Positions 9,267 through 17,504 of a stretch of DNA of 64,000 nt are shown piece by piece. Source of the DNA: Bradyrhizobium sp. AZCC 2176 (GTDB lineage: Bacteria > Pseudomonadota > Alphaproteobacteria > Rhizobiales > Xanthobacteraceae); NCBI RefSeq assembly GCF_036924645.1, contig NZ_JAZHRX010000001.1, positions 5,421,501-5,485,500 of the forward strand, read 5' to 3'. Each line of letters starts with the position of its first letter. Position 1 is the first letter of the stretch. The translations under genes were made by a program, and so were the position numbers. A model generated the notes under the pieces. That model was not told the origin of the DNA, made no database searches, and saw only the letters and a list, made by a program, of their open reading frames with translations.

Positions 9267-11126
9267 CTAGCTCGGCGTCAACAGATTCACCTTGGCATTG
9301 GCCAGGATCAGGCGATCGGCCAGCAATTGCGCGAGATTGCGCATGATGCGCTCGCCGGCGCGCGGATGCTGCTTTCGGAAACGTTCGAAATCGCGGAGCG
9401 GGATTTCGTAAGCGGTCGCGGCCATGTCGGCGAAGACGTCGGCGGAGCGTCGCGGGTCCAACAGCGCCATCTCGCCGAACGGCATGCCCGCCGTCAGCGT
9501 CGCCAAGCGGATGCCGTCGGGCAGAGTGACATGCACGACGCCGCTCCTGAGAAAGAACAGGGAAGTTGCGGGTTCACCCGCGGCGACAATCTTTTCGTTC
9601 GCCTGATAGGTCCTGATGGTGGCGAGTGAGGCCAGATCGGTCAGTTCTTCGTCCGTCAGCCCCGCCAGCAGCGCCTGTTCGGACAGTTCGGTCGCCTCGA
9701 AGAAGTCGATCGCGCCGCCGTAACGATAGACCACCTGATCTTCCGCCCATTCGATGGCGGCGTCGAGCAAATAGTAGTTGCGGATGTTGGTGAGACCTTC
9801 CGTCCATTCCCCGATCATCTTCCATTCCGGCGATGATCGCCTGATGCCGGACAGAATCACGGTGACATGGTGCGCCGCCAGTTCGCGGAACTCCTCGGCG
9901 AGCAGGCGGGTGCCGGCGCGGGTCATGGCCGTGACGCGGCGCAGGTCGAAGATAACGAGTTGCGGCCGCGGCTTGGCCGCAAGCTGGCGCGAGACGTAAT
10001 CGACATTGGAGAACGACAGCGTGCCCACGAGTTCGATGACACGAACGTCCCGGTGATGCGCGGCGAGGATGTTCTGTTCCTGCGCACGCCGCACGCGCCG
10101 CGACGGGCTGTTGCCGATGTCGTAATCGGCGATGATGCTGTTGCGCGCGTCGTCGCTGCGGTTGAGCATGTGGAGGTCGTAATGCGATGACAGCGCCTCG
10201 CAGACCCTGATGCCGCGCACGCTGTTGCCGTGCTTGTCGAGTTTCGGCGAATAGCTGCCGAGCCCGAGCCGCGCCGGCAGCGCCGCAAGGATGCCGCCGC
10301 CAACGCCGCTCTTGGCGGGGACGCCGATGCGGTAGATCCATTCCCCGGCGTAATCGTACATACCGGAACTCGTCATCACGGAGAGCGTCCGCGAGATGGC
10401 ATACGGCGTCAGCACCTGTTCGCCGGTCACGGGATTGATGCCGCGGTTGGCCAGCGTCGCCGCCATCACCGCAATATCGCGCGCCGTCACCAGGATGGCG
10501 CATTGCCGGAAATACACCTCCAGTACGGCAGCCACGTTGTCTTTGATCACGGCATTGGTGCGCAGCAAATAGGCGATCGCGCGGTTGCGGTCGCCGGTGG
10601 TGCTTTCGGAGGCATAGACGGCGTCGTCGACGTCGAGATCGCGCCCGGCAAACCGGCCCAGTGCATGCCTGATGTACTCGAACGTGGCGTCGCCCTTGGC
10701 CTCGTGGATCAGGCCGGAGCAGGCAATCGCACCGGCATTGACCATCGGGTTGAAGGGATGGTTTTCGGTGTTGAGGCGGATCGAGTTGAAGGGATCGCCC
10801 GACGGTTCGACGCCGATGACGCTTTCGACCCGCGCCGCACCCAGCGTGTCGAGCGCCAGCGCGAACACGAACGGTTTCGACATCGACTGGATGGTGAAGG
10901 GGATCTCGGTGTCGCCGACCTCATAGACATGGCCGTCGAGGGTGGCGAGGCTGATGCCGAAATGGGCAGGATCGGCCTTGCCGAGCTCGGGGATGTAGTC
11001 GGCGACCGTGCCGCTGGTCTCAGTCGCGAACTCGGCGTGGCACGCATTCAGGAACCGCAGCAAGGGCGGTTTCGAACTGGTCCAGGCCGCGGGGCTGGCG
11101 CTAAGCGGAGGTGGCGATTGTTTCAT
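9267..11126 (-). CDS. glsA: Glutaminase A fused to STAS and cyclic-nucleotide-binding domains
   Basis: A 619-residue three-domain protein. Residues about 20-325 are a serine-dependent beta-lactamase-fold glutaminase (glutamine to glutamate plus ammonia), with the S-M-S-K motif (Ser81, Lys84), NPMVNAGAIA, and GVGGGILAALP. Residues about 350-460 form a STAS domain (VIELVGTLSFSNVDY, LVIFDLRRVTAMTRAG). Residues about 475-600 form a cNMP-binding beta-barrel (SLFFLRSGVVHVTLPDG, MPFGEMALLDPRRSADV); the PFGEMALLD phosphate cassette keeps Glu and has the spacing of Crp-type domains. Ordinary GlsA stops near 310 residues, so the tail is likely regulatory. It lies 22 bases behind the TRAP permease on the same strand, a probable operon. 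Confidence 0.92.
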   Translation of the reverse strand: MKQSPPPLSASPAAWTSSKPPLLRFLNACHAEFATETSGTVADYIPELGKADPAHFGISLATLDGHVYEVGDTEIPFTIQSMSKPFVFALALDTLGAARVESVIGVEPSGDPFNSIRLNTENHPFNPMVNAGAIACSGLIHEAKGDATFEYIRHALGRFAGRDLDVDDAVYASESTTGDRNRAIAYLLRTNAVIKDNVAAVLEVYFRQCAILVTARDIAVMAATLANRGINPVTGEQVLTPYAISRTLSVMTSSGMYDYAGEWIYRIGVPAKSGVGGGILAALPARLGLGSYSPKLDKHGNSVRGIRVCEALSSHYDLHMLNRSDDARNSIIADYDIGNSPSRRVRRAQEQNILAAHHRDVRVIELVGTLSFSNVDYVSRQLAAKPRPQLVIFDLRRVTAMTRAGTRLLAEEFRELAAHHVTVILSGIRRSSPEWKMIGEWTEGLTNIRNYYLLDAAIEWAEDQVVYRYGGAIDFFEATELSEQALLAGLTDEELTDLASLATIRTYQANEKIVAAGEPATSLFFLRSGVVHVTLPDGIRLATLTAGMPFGEMALLDPRRSADVFADMAATAYEIPLRDFERFRKQHPRAGERIMRNLAQLLADRLILANAKVNLLTPS

Positions 11127-11148
11127 CGCCTCCTCTTGTGCAACGCAA

Positions 11149-13212
11149 TCAGGGGGCGCGCAACTGGTTCGGCGCCAGCGTCTGGCGCCGTATCAGCACG
11201 AGCGCGATCAGAACGGTCGGGATCAGGATCGCCAATCCAACAGAGGTGACCTGCCATTGCGACAGCGGCATGATGCCTCCGCCGGGCGTCGCGACCACAA
11301 AGCCGCCGATCACGAGCAATATCCGCAGCGGCCATTCCAGCGCGCCGGCACCTCTGAGGTCGCCGACAAACGCCTGGTAGCCCTGGATGCCGCCGCAGAT
11401 GAACAGCGTGCCGAAGCCCGCCAGCGCCATCAAGCCGAGCCCTTCCAGATACGGGCTTGGTCCCTGCAGCACCAGCGCCGGGTTCAGCACGAAGAAGAAC
11501 GGGATGAAGTAGATGATGCTGCCGACCCACATCGATTCCCATCCCGTCTTCATCGCCGGCGAGCCGGCGATGCCGGCCGCGGCAAAGGAGGCGATGGCGA
11601 CCGGCGGCGTGATCGAGGACAGCATGCCCCAATAGAAGATGAACATGTGCACGGCCATGCGGTTGAGGCCGAGCTTTTCCAGCGCAGGCGCCACTAGGAT
11701 GGCGAGGAAGATGTAGCAGGCCGTCGTCGTCAGTCCGAGCCCGAGAACGAGGCTGGTAAAGGCGCACATCACGAGCAGCAGCAACGCATTGTCGCCGGCG
11801 ATCCGCAACAGGTCGTTGGCGAGGCTGGAGACCACGCCGGTCATCGAGAACGCGCCGATCAAGAGGCCGCAACCGGCCAGGATGCCGACCAGTTCGACGA
11901 AGGTGCGGCCGTTGACCTCGAGGAACTTGTTGATGGTCGCGAGTGTCCAGCGCGTATCCTTCGAGAAAAACTGGTTCAAAACCAGCAGCAGCGCCGTCGC
12001 GTAGAACGGCGCATGGCTCTCGCGCTTGAAATACAGCAGCATCACGATCAGGAGCGCGATGACGAAGATGTAGTACCATCCTTCCTTGATGGTGTCCCAG
12101 ACCTTCGGCAGCTCGGAGCGCGGAATGCCCTTTAGCCCGTGGCGCGCGGCATAGGAATCCACCTGCATGAACAGGCCGATGTAATACAGCGTCGCCGGAA
12201 TGATCGCGGCGAGGGCGACGTCGGCATAGCTGACGTTGAGGAACTGTGCGATCACGAATGCGGTCGCGCCCATCACCGGCGGCGCCAGCACCGCACCGGT
12301 CGACGCGCAGGCCTCGATCGCGGCGGCATAGGAGGCTCGGAAGCCGCTCTTCTTCATGACCGGAATCGTCATGGTGCCGGCGGTCAGCACGTTGGAGATG
12401 ATCGAGCCCGACATCATGCCGAGCAGGCCGGAGGCGAAGATGCAGACTTTCGCCGCGCCGCCCCGGAAAGTGCCGCACAGCGCAAAGGCGATGTTGATGA
12501 AGAATTTTCCGGCGCCCGTCATCATCAGCGCGGTGCCGAATACCAAAAAGCCGATCACGGTGTCGGCAAAGGCCTGGATCGGGATGCCGAGCAGACTTTC
12601 GCCCGACAGCACGTGATAGGATGTTGCCTGTTCGAGCGTCGATTCGGTGCCGCGGAACGGTCCCAGCCATTTCGCGTCGGCGAACAGGGGATAGACCGTA
12701 AACGGCAGCACGCTCAACAGCAGGCTCCAGCCGCCGGTGCGTCGCAATGCCTCCATCAGCACCGCCCACATGATGACGCCGGCGACAATGACGGTCGTCG
12801 GCGCGCCGCCGAATTCCCAGCCGGCTTCAGCCGCCTTGCGGACGCTGCGCATCAGGAGGATGGCGCAGGCGAAGGTGACGAGGAAAAGCAGGATGTCATA
12901 CCAGGGAATTCGATCGAGCGGCGCGCGCTCGGTTCCCGGGAAGATCAGGAACGTGAACGGCAGCATCAGCGCGATCAGCAGATAGAAATACTCGGTGTTG
13001 AGCTGTGTGTAGCCGAGGAAGAAGCGCAGCGAGAATTGCTGGTTGATGCACAAAAGGATGGTGACCGCGGTCGCGACCACGAGCGCCCAGCGCCACGCCC
13101 CGCGCAACGTTCGCACGCGCGTGACTTCGGCTTCCTGCATGTTGGCATGCGGGTCGTCGAACACAATTTGCTGTGCCGGCGCGACTACGCTATCGCTCGC
13201 AGAAGGTGACAT
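11149..13212 (-). CDS. TRAP transporter fused permease, TAXI type (4TM-12TM)
   Basis: A 687-residue integral membrane protein with a cytoplasmic head of about 40 residues and then many hydrophobic helices. The small four-helix part (from about residue 40) and the large DctM-like part are fused in one chain, the usual architecture of TAXI-type TRAP systems. The large part shows GMMSGSIISNVLTAGTMTIP and ACASTGAVLAPPVMGA, the conserved re-entrant motifs of DctM-like subunits. It drives uptake with an ion gradient, using the binding protein encoded 51 bases upstream. The glutaminase gene follows on the same strand. Confidence 0.93.
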   Translation of the reverse strand: MSPSASDSVVAPAQQIVFDDPHANMQEAEVTRVRTLRGAWRWALVVATAVTILLCINQQFSLRFFLGYTQLNTEYFYLLIALMLPFTFLIFPGTERAPLDRIPWYDILLFLVTFACAILLMRSVRKAAEAGWEFGGAPTTVIVAGVIMWAVLMEALRRTGGWSLLLSVLPFTVYPLFADAKWLGPFRGTESTLEQATSYHVLSGESLLGIPIQAFADTVIGFLVFGTALMMTGAGKFFINIAFALCGTFRGGAAKVCIFASGLLGMMSGSIISNVLTAGTMTIPVMKKSGFRASYAAAIEACASTGAVLAPPVMGATAFVIAQFLNVSYADVALAAIIPATLYYIGLFMQVDSYAARHGLKGIPRSELPKVWDTIKEGWYYIFVIALLIVMLLYFKRESHAPFYATALLLVLNQFFSKDTRWTLATINKFLEVNGRTFVELVGILAGCGLLIGAFSMTGVVSSLANDLLRIAGDNALLLLVMCAFTSLVLGLGLTTTACYIFLAILVAPALEKLGLNRMAVHMFIFYWGMLSSITPPVAIASFAAAGIAGSPAMKTGWESMWVGSIIYFIPFFFVLNPALVLQGPSPYLEGLGLMALAGFGTLFICGGIQGYQAFVGDLRGAGALEWPLRILLVIGGFVVATPGGGIMPLSQWQVTSVGLAILIPTVLIALVLIRRQTLAPNQLRAP

Positions 13213-13263
13213 TGTTTCCCCCGAAACGGTGTTGGCCTTCGACTTGAGCGAATAGCGTCGGTG

Positions 13264-14424
13264 CTATTCGAAGCCGTTCGGCATATTCGCCTTTGCCAGC
13301 GCCGCAGCGCGCGCCTTCATCCAGCCGTCGAGAAACGCCTTGTCATCTGCAGGTGGGCTGGACTTGCCATAGTCCGTCCATGCGGCGGCCAGCACCTGCT
13401 GACGCTTCAGCAATTCCTTGTTGTGGGCTTCCTGTGCGTCGGTCCACTGACCGGCTTCCTTCAGGGCCCTGGCTGCGCCCGGATGCACCGGCACCACCCA
13501 GTTTTTGGTCTGGCGGTCGGCCGCAAGGCCGCCCGCGCCCGGCGCGGCATCCTTGTAAGCGTCGTAGCCCGTGATCATCGCCTTGGTGATGGCATAGACC
13601 TCGTCGGCGGCCAGCGATCCGTAAGACACGAAGATCGGGTAGGGGTAGTTGCCGAGCTCGATCGGCTTGTCCTTGGTGATGCCGGCACCGCAGGTCGCGA
13701 CGTGCGGGAAGAAAAACGAGCCAACCTTTTTCACGCGCTCCCAGCCGGCCTTGTCGCCGGGGGGCAAAGGCGGCCAGACGATGCCGCGCGGCGACGTCTC
13801 GAGTTCCTTGGCAGGGCCGGTGATGGTGGTGGCGAAGGCGGCGTCGATGTCGTTGTTGATCATGCCCTTCCACATCGCGCCGTAGCTCGAGAACTCGACG
13901 ACCTTGACGTCGCTTTGCTTGAGGTCGCCGAACGCCAGGATCGCGAGCGCGTTCTGGTTCAGCGCCGGCGAACCGACCACGAAGCCGACGCGCTTGCCCT
14001 TGAGCTGCTTGATCTCGGTCACGCCAGTATCCTTGGCGACCCCGAGTGAAGCCGCGTTGCAGTCGACGGTTGACAGCACCAGTTGCAAGGCTTGCGGACC
14101 CCATTCCTTGGTGCCGAATTCGAACACGCCTTCCTGGGCGAAATAGCTGCCGGAGCCCATCGCGGACATGGCCGCGCGCTTGGCGCGCAGCGGCGCCAGT
14201 CGCGCCACGTCGTTGCCGGCGGGCAGCACGCGGACGTCGGTGCCGTATTTGTCCTTCATCATCTTGCCGACGCCGACGGCGATGTTGAAGCCCGCGGTGC
14301 CGGTGTCATAGGCGGTGACCACCATGGTCGGCGGCAGTTTGACGTCTTCGGACCGGGCCGGCGCGGCCAGCAGCGAGATGCCTGCAAGGGCAATTGGCGC
14401 GAGCGCCTTCAACGGATGAATCAT
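13264..14424 (-). CDS. TAXI family TRAP solute-binding protein
   Basis: A 386-residue periplasmic protein. Residues 1-25 are a signal peptide (positive start, hydrophobic core, cleavage after ALA/PARS-type residues before EDVKLPP). The mature part has the TAXI-family opening, with TAYDTGTAGFNIAVGVG near 38-54, the GSGSYFAQEG segment, and TGVTEIKQLKGKRVGFV. Studied TAXI proteins bind glutamate or related acids. Together with the downstream glutaminase this points to glutamate or glutamine as ligand, but that is inference. It is the binding subunit for the permease encoded next on the same strand. A small palindrome lies just upstream of its start. Confidence 0.92.
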   Translation of the reverse strand: MIHPLKALAPIALAGISLLAAPARSEDVKLPPTMVVTAYDTGTAGFNIAVGVGKMMKDKYGTDVRVLPAGNDVARLAPLRAKRAAMSAMGSGSYFAQEGVFEFGTKEWGPQALQLVLSTVDCNAASLGVAKDTGVTEIKQLKGKRVGFVVGSPALNQNALAILAFGDLKQSDVKVVEFSSYGAMWKGMINNDIDAAFATTITGPAKELETSPRGIVWPPLPPGDKAGWERVKKVGSFFFPHVATCGAGITKDKPIELGNYPYPIFVSYGSLAADEVYAITKAMITGYDAYKDAAPGAGGLAADRQTKNWVVPVHPGAARALKEAGQWTDAQEAHNKELLKRQQVLAAAWTDYGKSSPPADDKAFLDGWMKARAAALAKANMPNGFE

Positions 14425-14442
14425 AGTTTTCCCTCAGATAGT

Positions 14443-14457
14443 TTTCGCTATGCGAAA
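14443..14457. promoter_or_regulatory. Palindrome upstream of the TAXI gene
   Basis: TTTCGC-TAT-GCGAAA is a perfect six-base inverted repeat, 19 to 33 bases upstream of the binding-protein start codon. Its position suits an operator or part of the 5' leader. Its half-site differs from the GGAAT-type palindromes upstream of the IclR gene, so a different regulator may be involved. It is too short to be sure. Confidence 0.3.
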
Positions 14458-14583
14458 GTCTCTCGTTAGCGTTGATCATGTCATCGGCTGCTGGCGATGG
14501 CAACGTTAGGTGCGCAGACTTCGACACCCGAGCTGGACAGATTGTCGCGGAATCGTCGCAAGCACGTCTATGCCGTGAACCGG

Positions 14584-14805
14584 TTAAGCTTCGATGATTG
14601 CGACGACCTGTCCTTCAGCGATGACGTCGTCGAGCTTGACCAGGATAGCCTTGATTCTTCCTGCCGTCGTCGACGTCACCGGAATTTCCATCTTCATGGC
14701 TTCGACGAAAGCGATCTCGTCGCCGTCGCCGACATTGCCCCCGGTTGTGACAGGAAGTGCGCACACGCGGCCGGCGACTTCGGTGATAATCTTGATCTCT
14801 GGCAT
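14584..14805 (-). CDS. Stand-alone biotin carboxyl carrier protein
   Basis: A 73-residue biotinyl domain and nothing else. The biotin attachment motif VEAMKME places the acceptor at Lys38, and the flanking strands (ITEVAGRVCALPV, AGRIKAILVKLDDVIAEGQVVAII) complete the swivelling domain. Free domains of this size serve acyl-CoA carboxylases of the propionyl/methylcrotonyl/geranyl type or decarboxylases. I chose the ATG at 14803-14805, which has GGGAGA upstream and begins directly at the domain; a longer frame adds unrelated residues. It is divergent from the IclR gene and its partner carboxyltransferase. No biotin carboxylase gene lies nearby. Confidence 0.9.
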   Translation of the reverse strand: MPEIKIITEVAGRVCALPVTTGGNVGDGDEIAFVEAMKMEIPVTSTTAGRIKAILVKLDDVIAEGQVVAIIEA

Positions 14806-14900
14806 TGCCGTTCTCCCGGGGACCGTCTGACGGACAGGTGTCCTCGCGAACGGCTTTTTGTTGTGGCCGCAGATTGCCTGAGGTAGTTTGTTCTGCAAGT

Positions 14901-14925
14901 GGAATTTTATTCCGCAGGGCGGAAT
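14901..14925. promoter_or_regulatory. Overlapping palindromes, probable IclR operator
   Basis: Two overlapping inverted repeats: GGAAT-TTT-ATTCC (14901-14913) and ATTCCG-CAGGG-CGGAAT (14909-14925). GGAA/TTCC half-sites with short spacers are typical of IclR-family operators. They lie 13 bases before the IclR start codon and in the divergent promoter region of the biotin carrier gene, so autoregulation and control of both arms are likely. Confidence 0.5.
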
Positions 14926-14938
14926 GGAGCCATAAAAC

Positions 14939-15913
14939 ATGGGAAGACGCTCGGAACGGCTTAGCAAGCAGGGAATGCTCGCCAGTGATCTCGCAGGCGA
15001 GGGTGATGTGATCCAGGTGGTGTCGCGGGCGTTCGACGTCCTGCGCTGCTTCGAGGGTCATGAAGCGAGACTGGGCAATCTGGAAATTTCCAGCCGCTGT
15101 GGGCTGCCGCGCTCGACGGTATCGCGGCTCACCCACACGCTGACGCGGATGGGCCAGCTCGTCTATCTGCCGCGCGACCAGAAATACCGGATCGGTCCGA
15201 GCGCGGTGGCGATGAGCACCTCGATGATGAAGGGGTTGCAGCTTCGCAACCTGATCCGGCTGCGGCTGCAGGACGTCGCCGATCAATTGCCGGGGACGGT
15301 CGGCTTCGTGATTCCCGATCGCTACCATCTGGTCTATCTCGAATTCGCGCGTGCCGCGAACGCCCTCGGCCTGCATGAAGGCACCGGCAGCCGCATCTCG
15401 ATGACGAGCACCGCGGCCGGCTTTGCCTACACCGCAGCGCTCGATACCGATGTCGGCGATGCCTTGATCGCCGAAATGGAGCGTGAGATCCCGGGAAATG
15501 CCGGGCCCTTGAAGTCGCGCATGGAAGCCAACCGCCGCCATCTGCGCGAACACGGCTATGTCGTCGGCTGCGGCACCTGGAGCCCGCATATCAACGGTTG
15601 CGCGGTGCCGGTGTGGTCGCCGCAATATCAAACCTTCGTCGTCGTGACGATCGGGCTTCTCGCCGCGATGTTTGATGAGAAGCGGCTGCACAGGGAAGTA
15701 GCGCCGCAGATGCTCGAACTCGGCGTTGCGATCGGCGGCCTGCTCGAAGGCGCCGAAGGCGATATCTTCGCAAACCGCATGGAACGAAAGCCGCTTCCGG
15801 TGCCGAGCCATAATAACAAGATCATCAAGACGGAGGATACGAATGAACTGGAAGCCGGAGCTCGACGAGCTCGCTCGGCGCGAAGCGTTCGCGCGCGAGA
15901 TGGGAGGCGTTGA
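14939..15913 (+). CDS. IclR family transcriptional regulator
   Basis: A 324-residue regulator. Residues about 24-85 hold the winged helix-turn-helix (VIQVVSRAFDVLRCFE, NLEISSRCGLPRSTVSRLTHTL). Residues about 105-275 are the effector-binding domain (QDVADQLPGTVGFVIPDRYHLVYLEFARAAN, HGYVVGCGTWSPHINGCAVPV). The C-terminal 25 or so residues are Arg/Ala rich and are read through the start of the next gene: the two frames overlap by 71 bases. The ribosome site of the carboxyltransferase thus lies inside this gene, suggesting coupled expression. Genes on both sides (biotin carrier, carboxyltransferase) are the likely targets, with palindromes just before the start. Confidence 0.9.
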   Translation: MGRRSERLSKQGMLASDLAGEGDVIQVVSRAFDVLRCFEGHEARLGNLEISSRCGLPRSTVSRLTHTLTRMGQLVYLPRDQKYRIGPSAVAMSTSMMKGLQLRNLIRLRLQDVADQLPGTVGFVIPDRYHLVYLEFARAANALGLHEGTGSRISMTSTAAGFAYTAALDTDVGDALIAEMEREIPGNAGPLKSRMEANRRHLREHGYVVGCGTWSPHINGCAVPVWSPQYQTFVVVTIGLLAAMFDEKRLHREVAPQMLELGVAIGGLLEGAEGDIFANRMERKPLPVPSHNNKIIKTEDTNELEAGARRARSARSVRARDGRR

Positions 15914-17402
15914 CAAGGTCAAGCGTCAGCATGACCAGGGCCGGCTCACGGTTCGTGAGCGTATCGACAGACTGATCGACAAGAATTCCTTCCACGAGAT
16001 CGGCGCGATTTCCGGCATCGCCGAATACGACGACAACAGCGAACTCAAGCATTTGACGCCGGCCAACTGCGTGTTCGGCCGCGGCAAGGTCGACGGTCGC
16101 ACGGTCGTCGTGGTCGGCGACGATTTCACCGTGCGCGGCGGTTCGGCCGATGCCTCGATTTCCGCCAAGCCGCTGATGGCCGAGGAGATGGCGCACGATT
16201 TTCGCCTGCCGATCATTCGCGTGATTGAAGGCTCGGGCGGCGGCGGCTCGGTGAAGACGATCGAAACCCGCGGCGCTGCCAATCTGCCCGGTGGCGTCGG
16301 CGGTACGCGCTGGTACTGGTTCACGACCGCGAACATGGCGCGCGTGCCGGTGGTTGCGCTCGGGCTCGGTTCGGTCGCAGGCCTTGGTGCGGCGCGGCTG
16401 GCCGCCAGTCATTATTCGGTCATGACTAGGAATTCCGCGATGTTCGTCGCAGGACCGCCGGTCGTAAAACGCCTTGGCCAGGACCTGACGAAAACGGAAC
16501 TTGGCGGCGCCGAGATCCAGACTCGCGCCGGCGGCGTCGATGATGCCGTCGACACCGAAGAAGAGGCGTTCGAACGCGCCCGGCGCTTTCTGTCCTATCT
16601 GCCGTCATCGGTATACGACCTGCCGCCGACCGCGCCCTGCACCGACGATCCGGATCGCGCGGAAGAATCGCTGTTGAAGGCGGTGCCGCGCAATCGTCGC
16701 AAGGTCTACAAGATGCGTCCGATCATCGACGCCGTCGTCGACAAGGGCTCCTTCTTCGAAGTCAACGCCAATTTCGGCCGCCCGATCATCACCGGGCTTG
16801 CCCGGCTCGAAGGCCGCGCGGTGCTGCTGCTGGCCAGCGATCCTTTCCACTATGGCGGATCGTGGACGGCAGAGGCGTGCCAGAAGGTGGTGCGCTGGGT
16901 CGATTTCGCCGAGACGTTCCATTTGCCGGTGGTCTATCTGATGGATTGCCCCGGCTTCATGATCGGGCTCGAGGCCGAGAAGTCGGCGACCATTCGCCAC
17001 GGTGTGCGCGCAATGGCGGCGGTCAACCAGTCGACCGTTCCATGGTGTACCATCATCGTGCGCAATGCGTTCGGCGTGGCTGGTGTCGTGCACCAGCCGG
17101 CCAACCGCTATTCGATGCGCTATGCCTGGCCATCGGCCTATTGGGGCTCGCTGCCGCTGGAAGGCGGCATCGAGGCCGCGTATCGCGCCGACATTGATGC
17201 TTCAGATGATCCGGCTATGAAGCTGAAAGAGATCGAGGAGCGCCTCAATAAGCTGCGCTCGCCGTTCCGCTCGGCCGAGAAGTTCTGGGTGGAAGAGGTG
17301 ATCGATCCCCGCAAGACGCGCTCGCTGTTGTGCGAATTCGCGCGATTGGCGGAGCCGATCCGCAACGTGGGTCCGCCAACCGGCATGTCGACGCGGCCGT
17401 AA
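15843..17402 (+). CDS. Acyl-CoA carboxylase beta (carboxyltransferase) subunit
   Basis: A 519-residue carboxyltransferase of the PccB/MmdA family, with two crotonase-like halves. The N-half has the family entry GRLTVRERIDRLIDKNSF and the acyl-CoA loop VIEGSGGGGSV; the C-half has ITGLARLEGRAVLLLASDP, VYLMDCPGFMIGLEAE and AFGVAGVVHQP. It transfers a carboxyl group between biotin and an acyl-CoA. GGAGG at 15832-15836 fixes the ATG at 15843 although longer in-frame starts exist. The free biotin carrier encoded at 14584-14805 is the obvious partner. The ATP-dependent biotin carboxylase is not in this window, so it is supplied from elsewhere or the enzyme works as a transcarboxylase or decarboxylase. 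Confidence 0.92.
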   Translation: MNWKPELDELARREAFAREMGGVDKVKRQHDQGRLTVRERIDRLIDKNSFHEIGAISGIAEYDDNSELKHLTPANCVFGRGKVDGRTVVVVGDDFTVRGGSADASISAKPLMAEEMAHDFRLPIIRVIEGSGGGGSVKTIETRGAANLPGGVGGTRWYWFTTANMARVPVVALGLGSVAGLGAARLAASHYSVMTRNSAMFVAGPPVVKRLGQDLTKTELGGAEIQTRAGGVDDAVDTEEEAFERARRFLSYLPSSVYDLPPTAPCTDDPDRAEESLLKAVPRNRRKVYKMRPIIDAVVDKGSFFEVNANFGRPIITGLARLEGRAVLLLASDPFHYGGSWTAEACQKVVRWVDFAETFHLPVVYLMDCPGFMIGLEAEKSATIRHGVRAMAAVNQSTVPWCTIIVRNAFGVAGVVHQPANRYSMRYAWPSAYWGSLPLEGGIEAAYRADIDASDDPAMKLKEIEERLNKLRSPFRSAEKFWVEEVIDPRKTRSLLCEFARLAEPIRNVGPPTGMSTRP

Positions 17403-17407
17403 GGATC

Positions 17408-17497
17408 GTAGGGTGGGCAAAGGCGCGCTTGCGCCGTGCCCACCATCTTTTCTCATTGCTGCAAAATGGTGGGCACGCTTCGCTTTGCCCACCCTAC
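17408..17497. repeat. Palindromic repeat, GTAGGGTGGGCAAAG family
   Basis: GTAGGGTGGGCAAAG at 17408-17422 returns as its exact reverse complement at 17483-17497. Inside, GTGCCCACCAT and ATGGTGGGCAC also pair. The whole element can form a long hairpin between two convergent genes. It resembles a dispersed intergenic repeat common in Bradyrhizobium and relatives (from memory). It may also end transcription from either side. Confidence 0.75.
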
Positions 17498-17504
17498 AGT
17501 CCCG

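Noticed and set aside
10230..11249. Long open frame opposite the glutaminase gene
   Set aside because: Antisense shadow; the real frame has the complete glutaminase domain.
12139..13209. Open frame of 356 codons opposite the TRAP permease
   Set aside because: The product is a Gln/Arg/His-rich string without a fold pattern, whereas the opposite frame has regular membrane helices.
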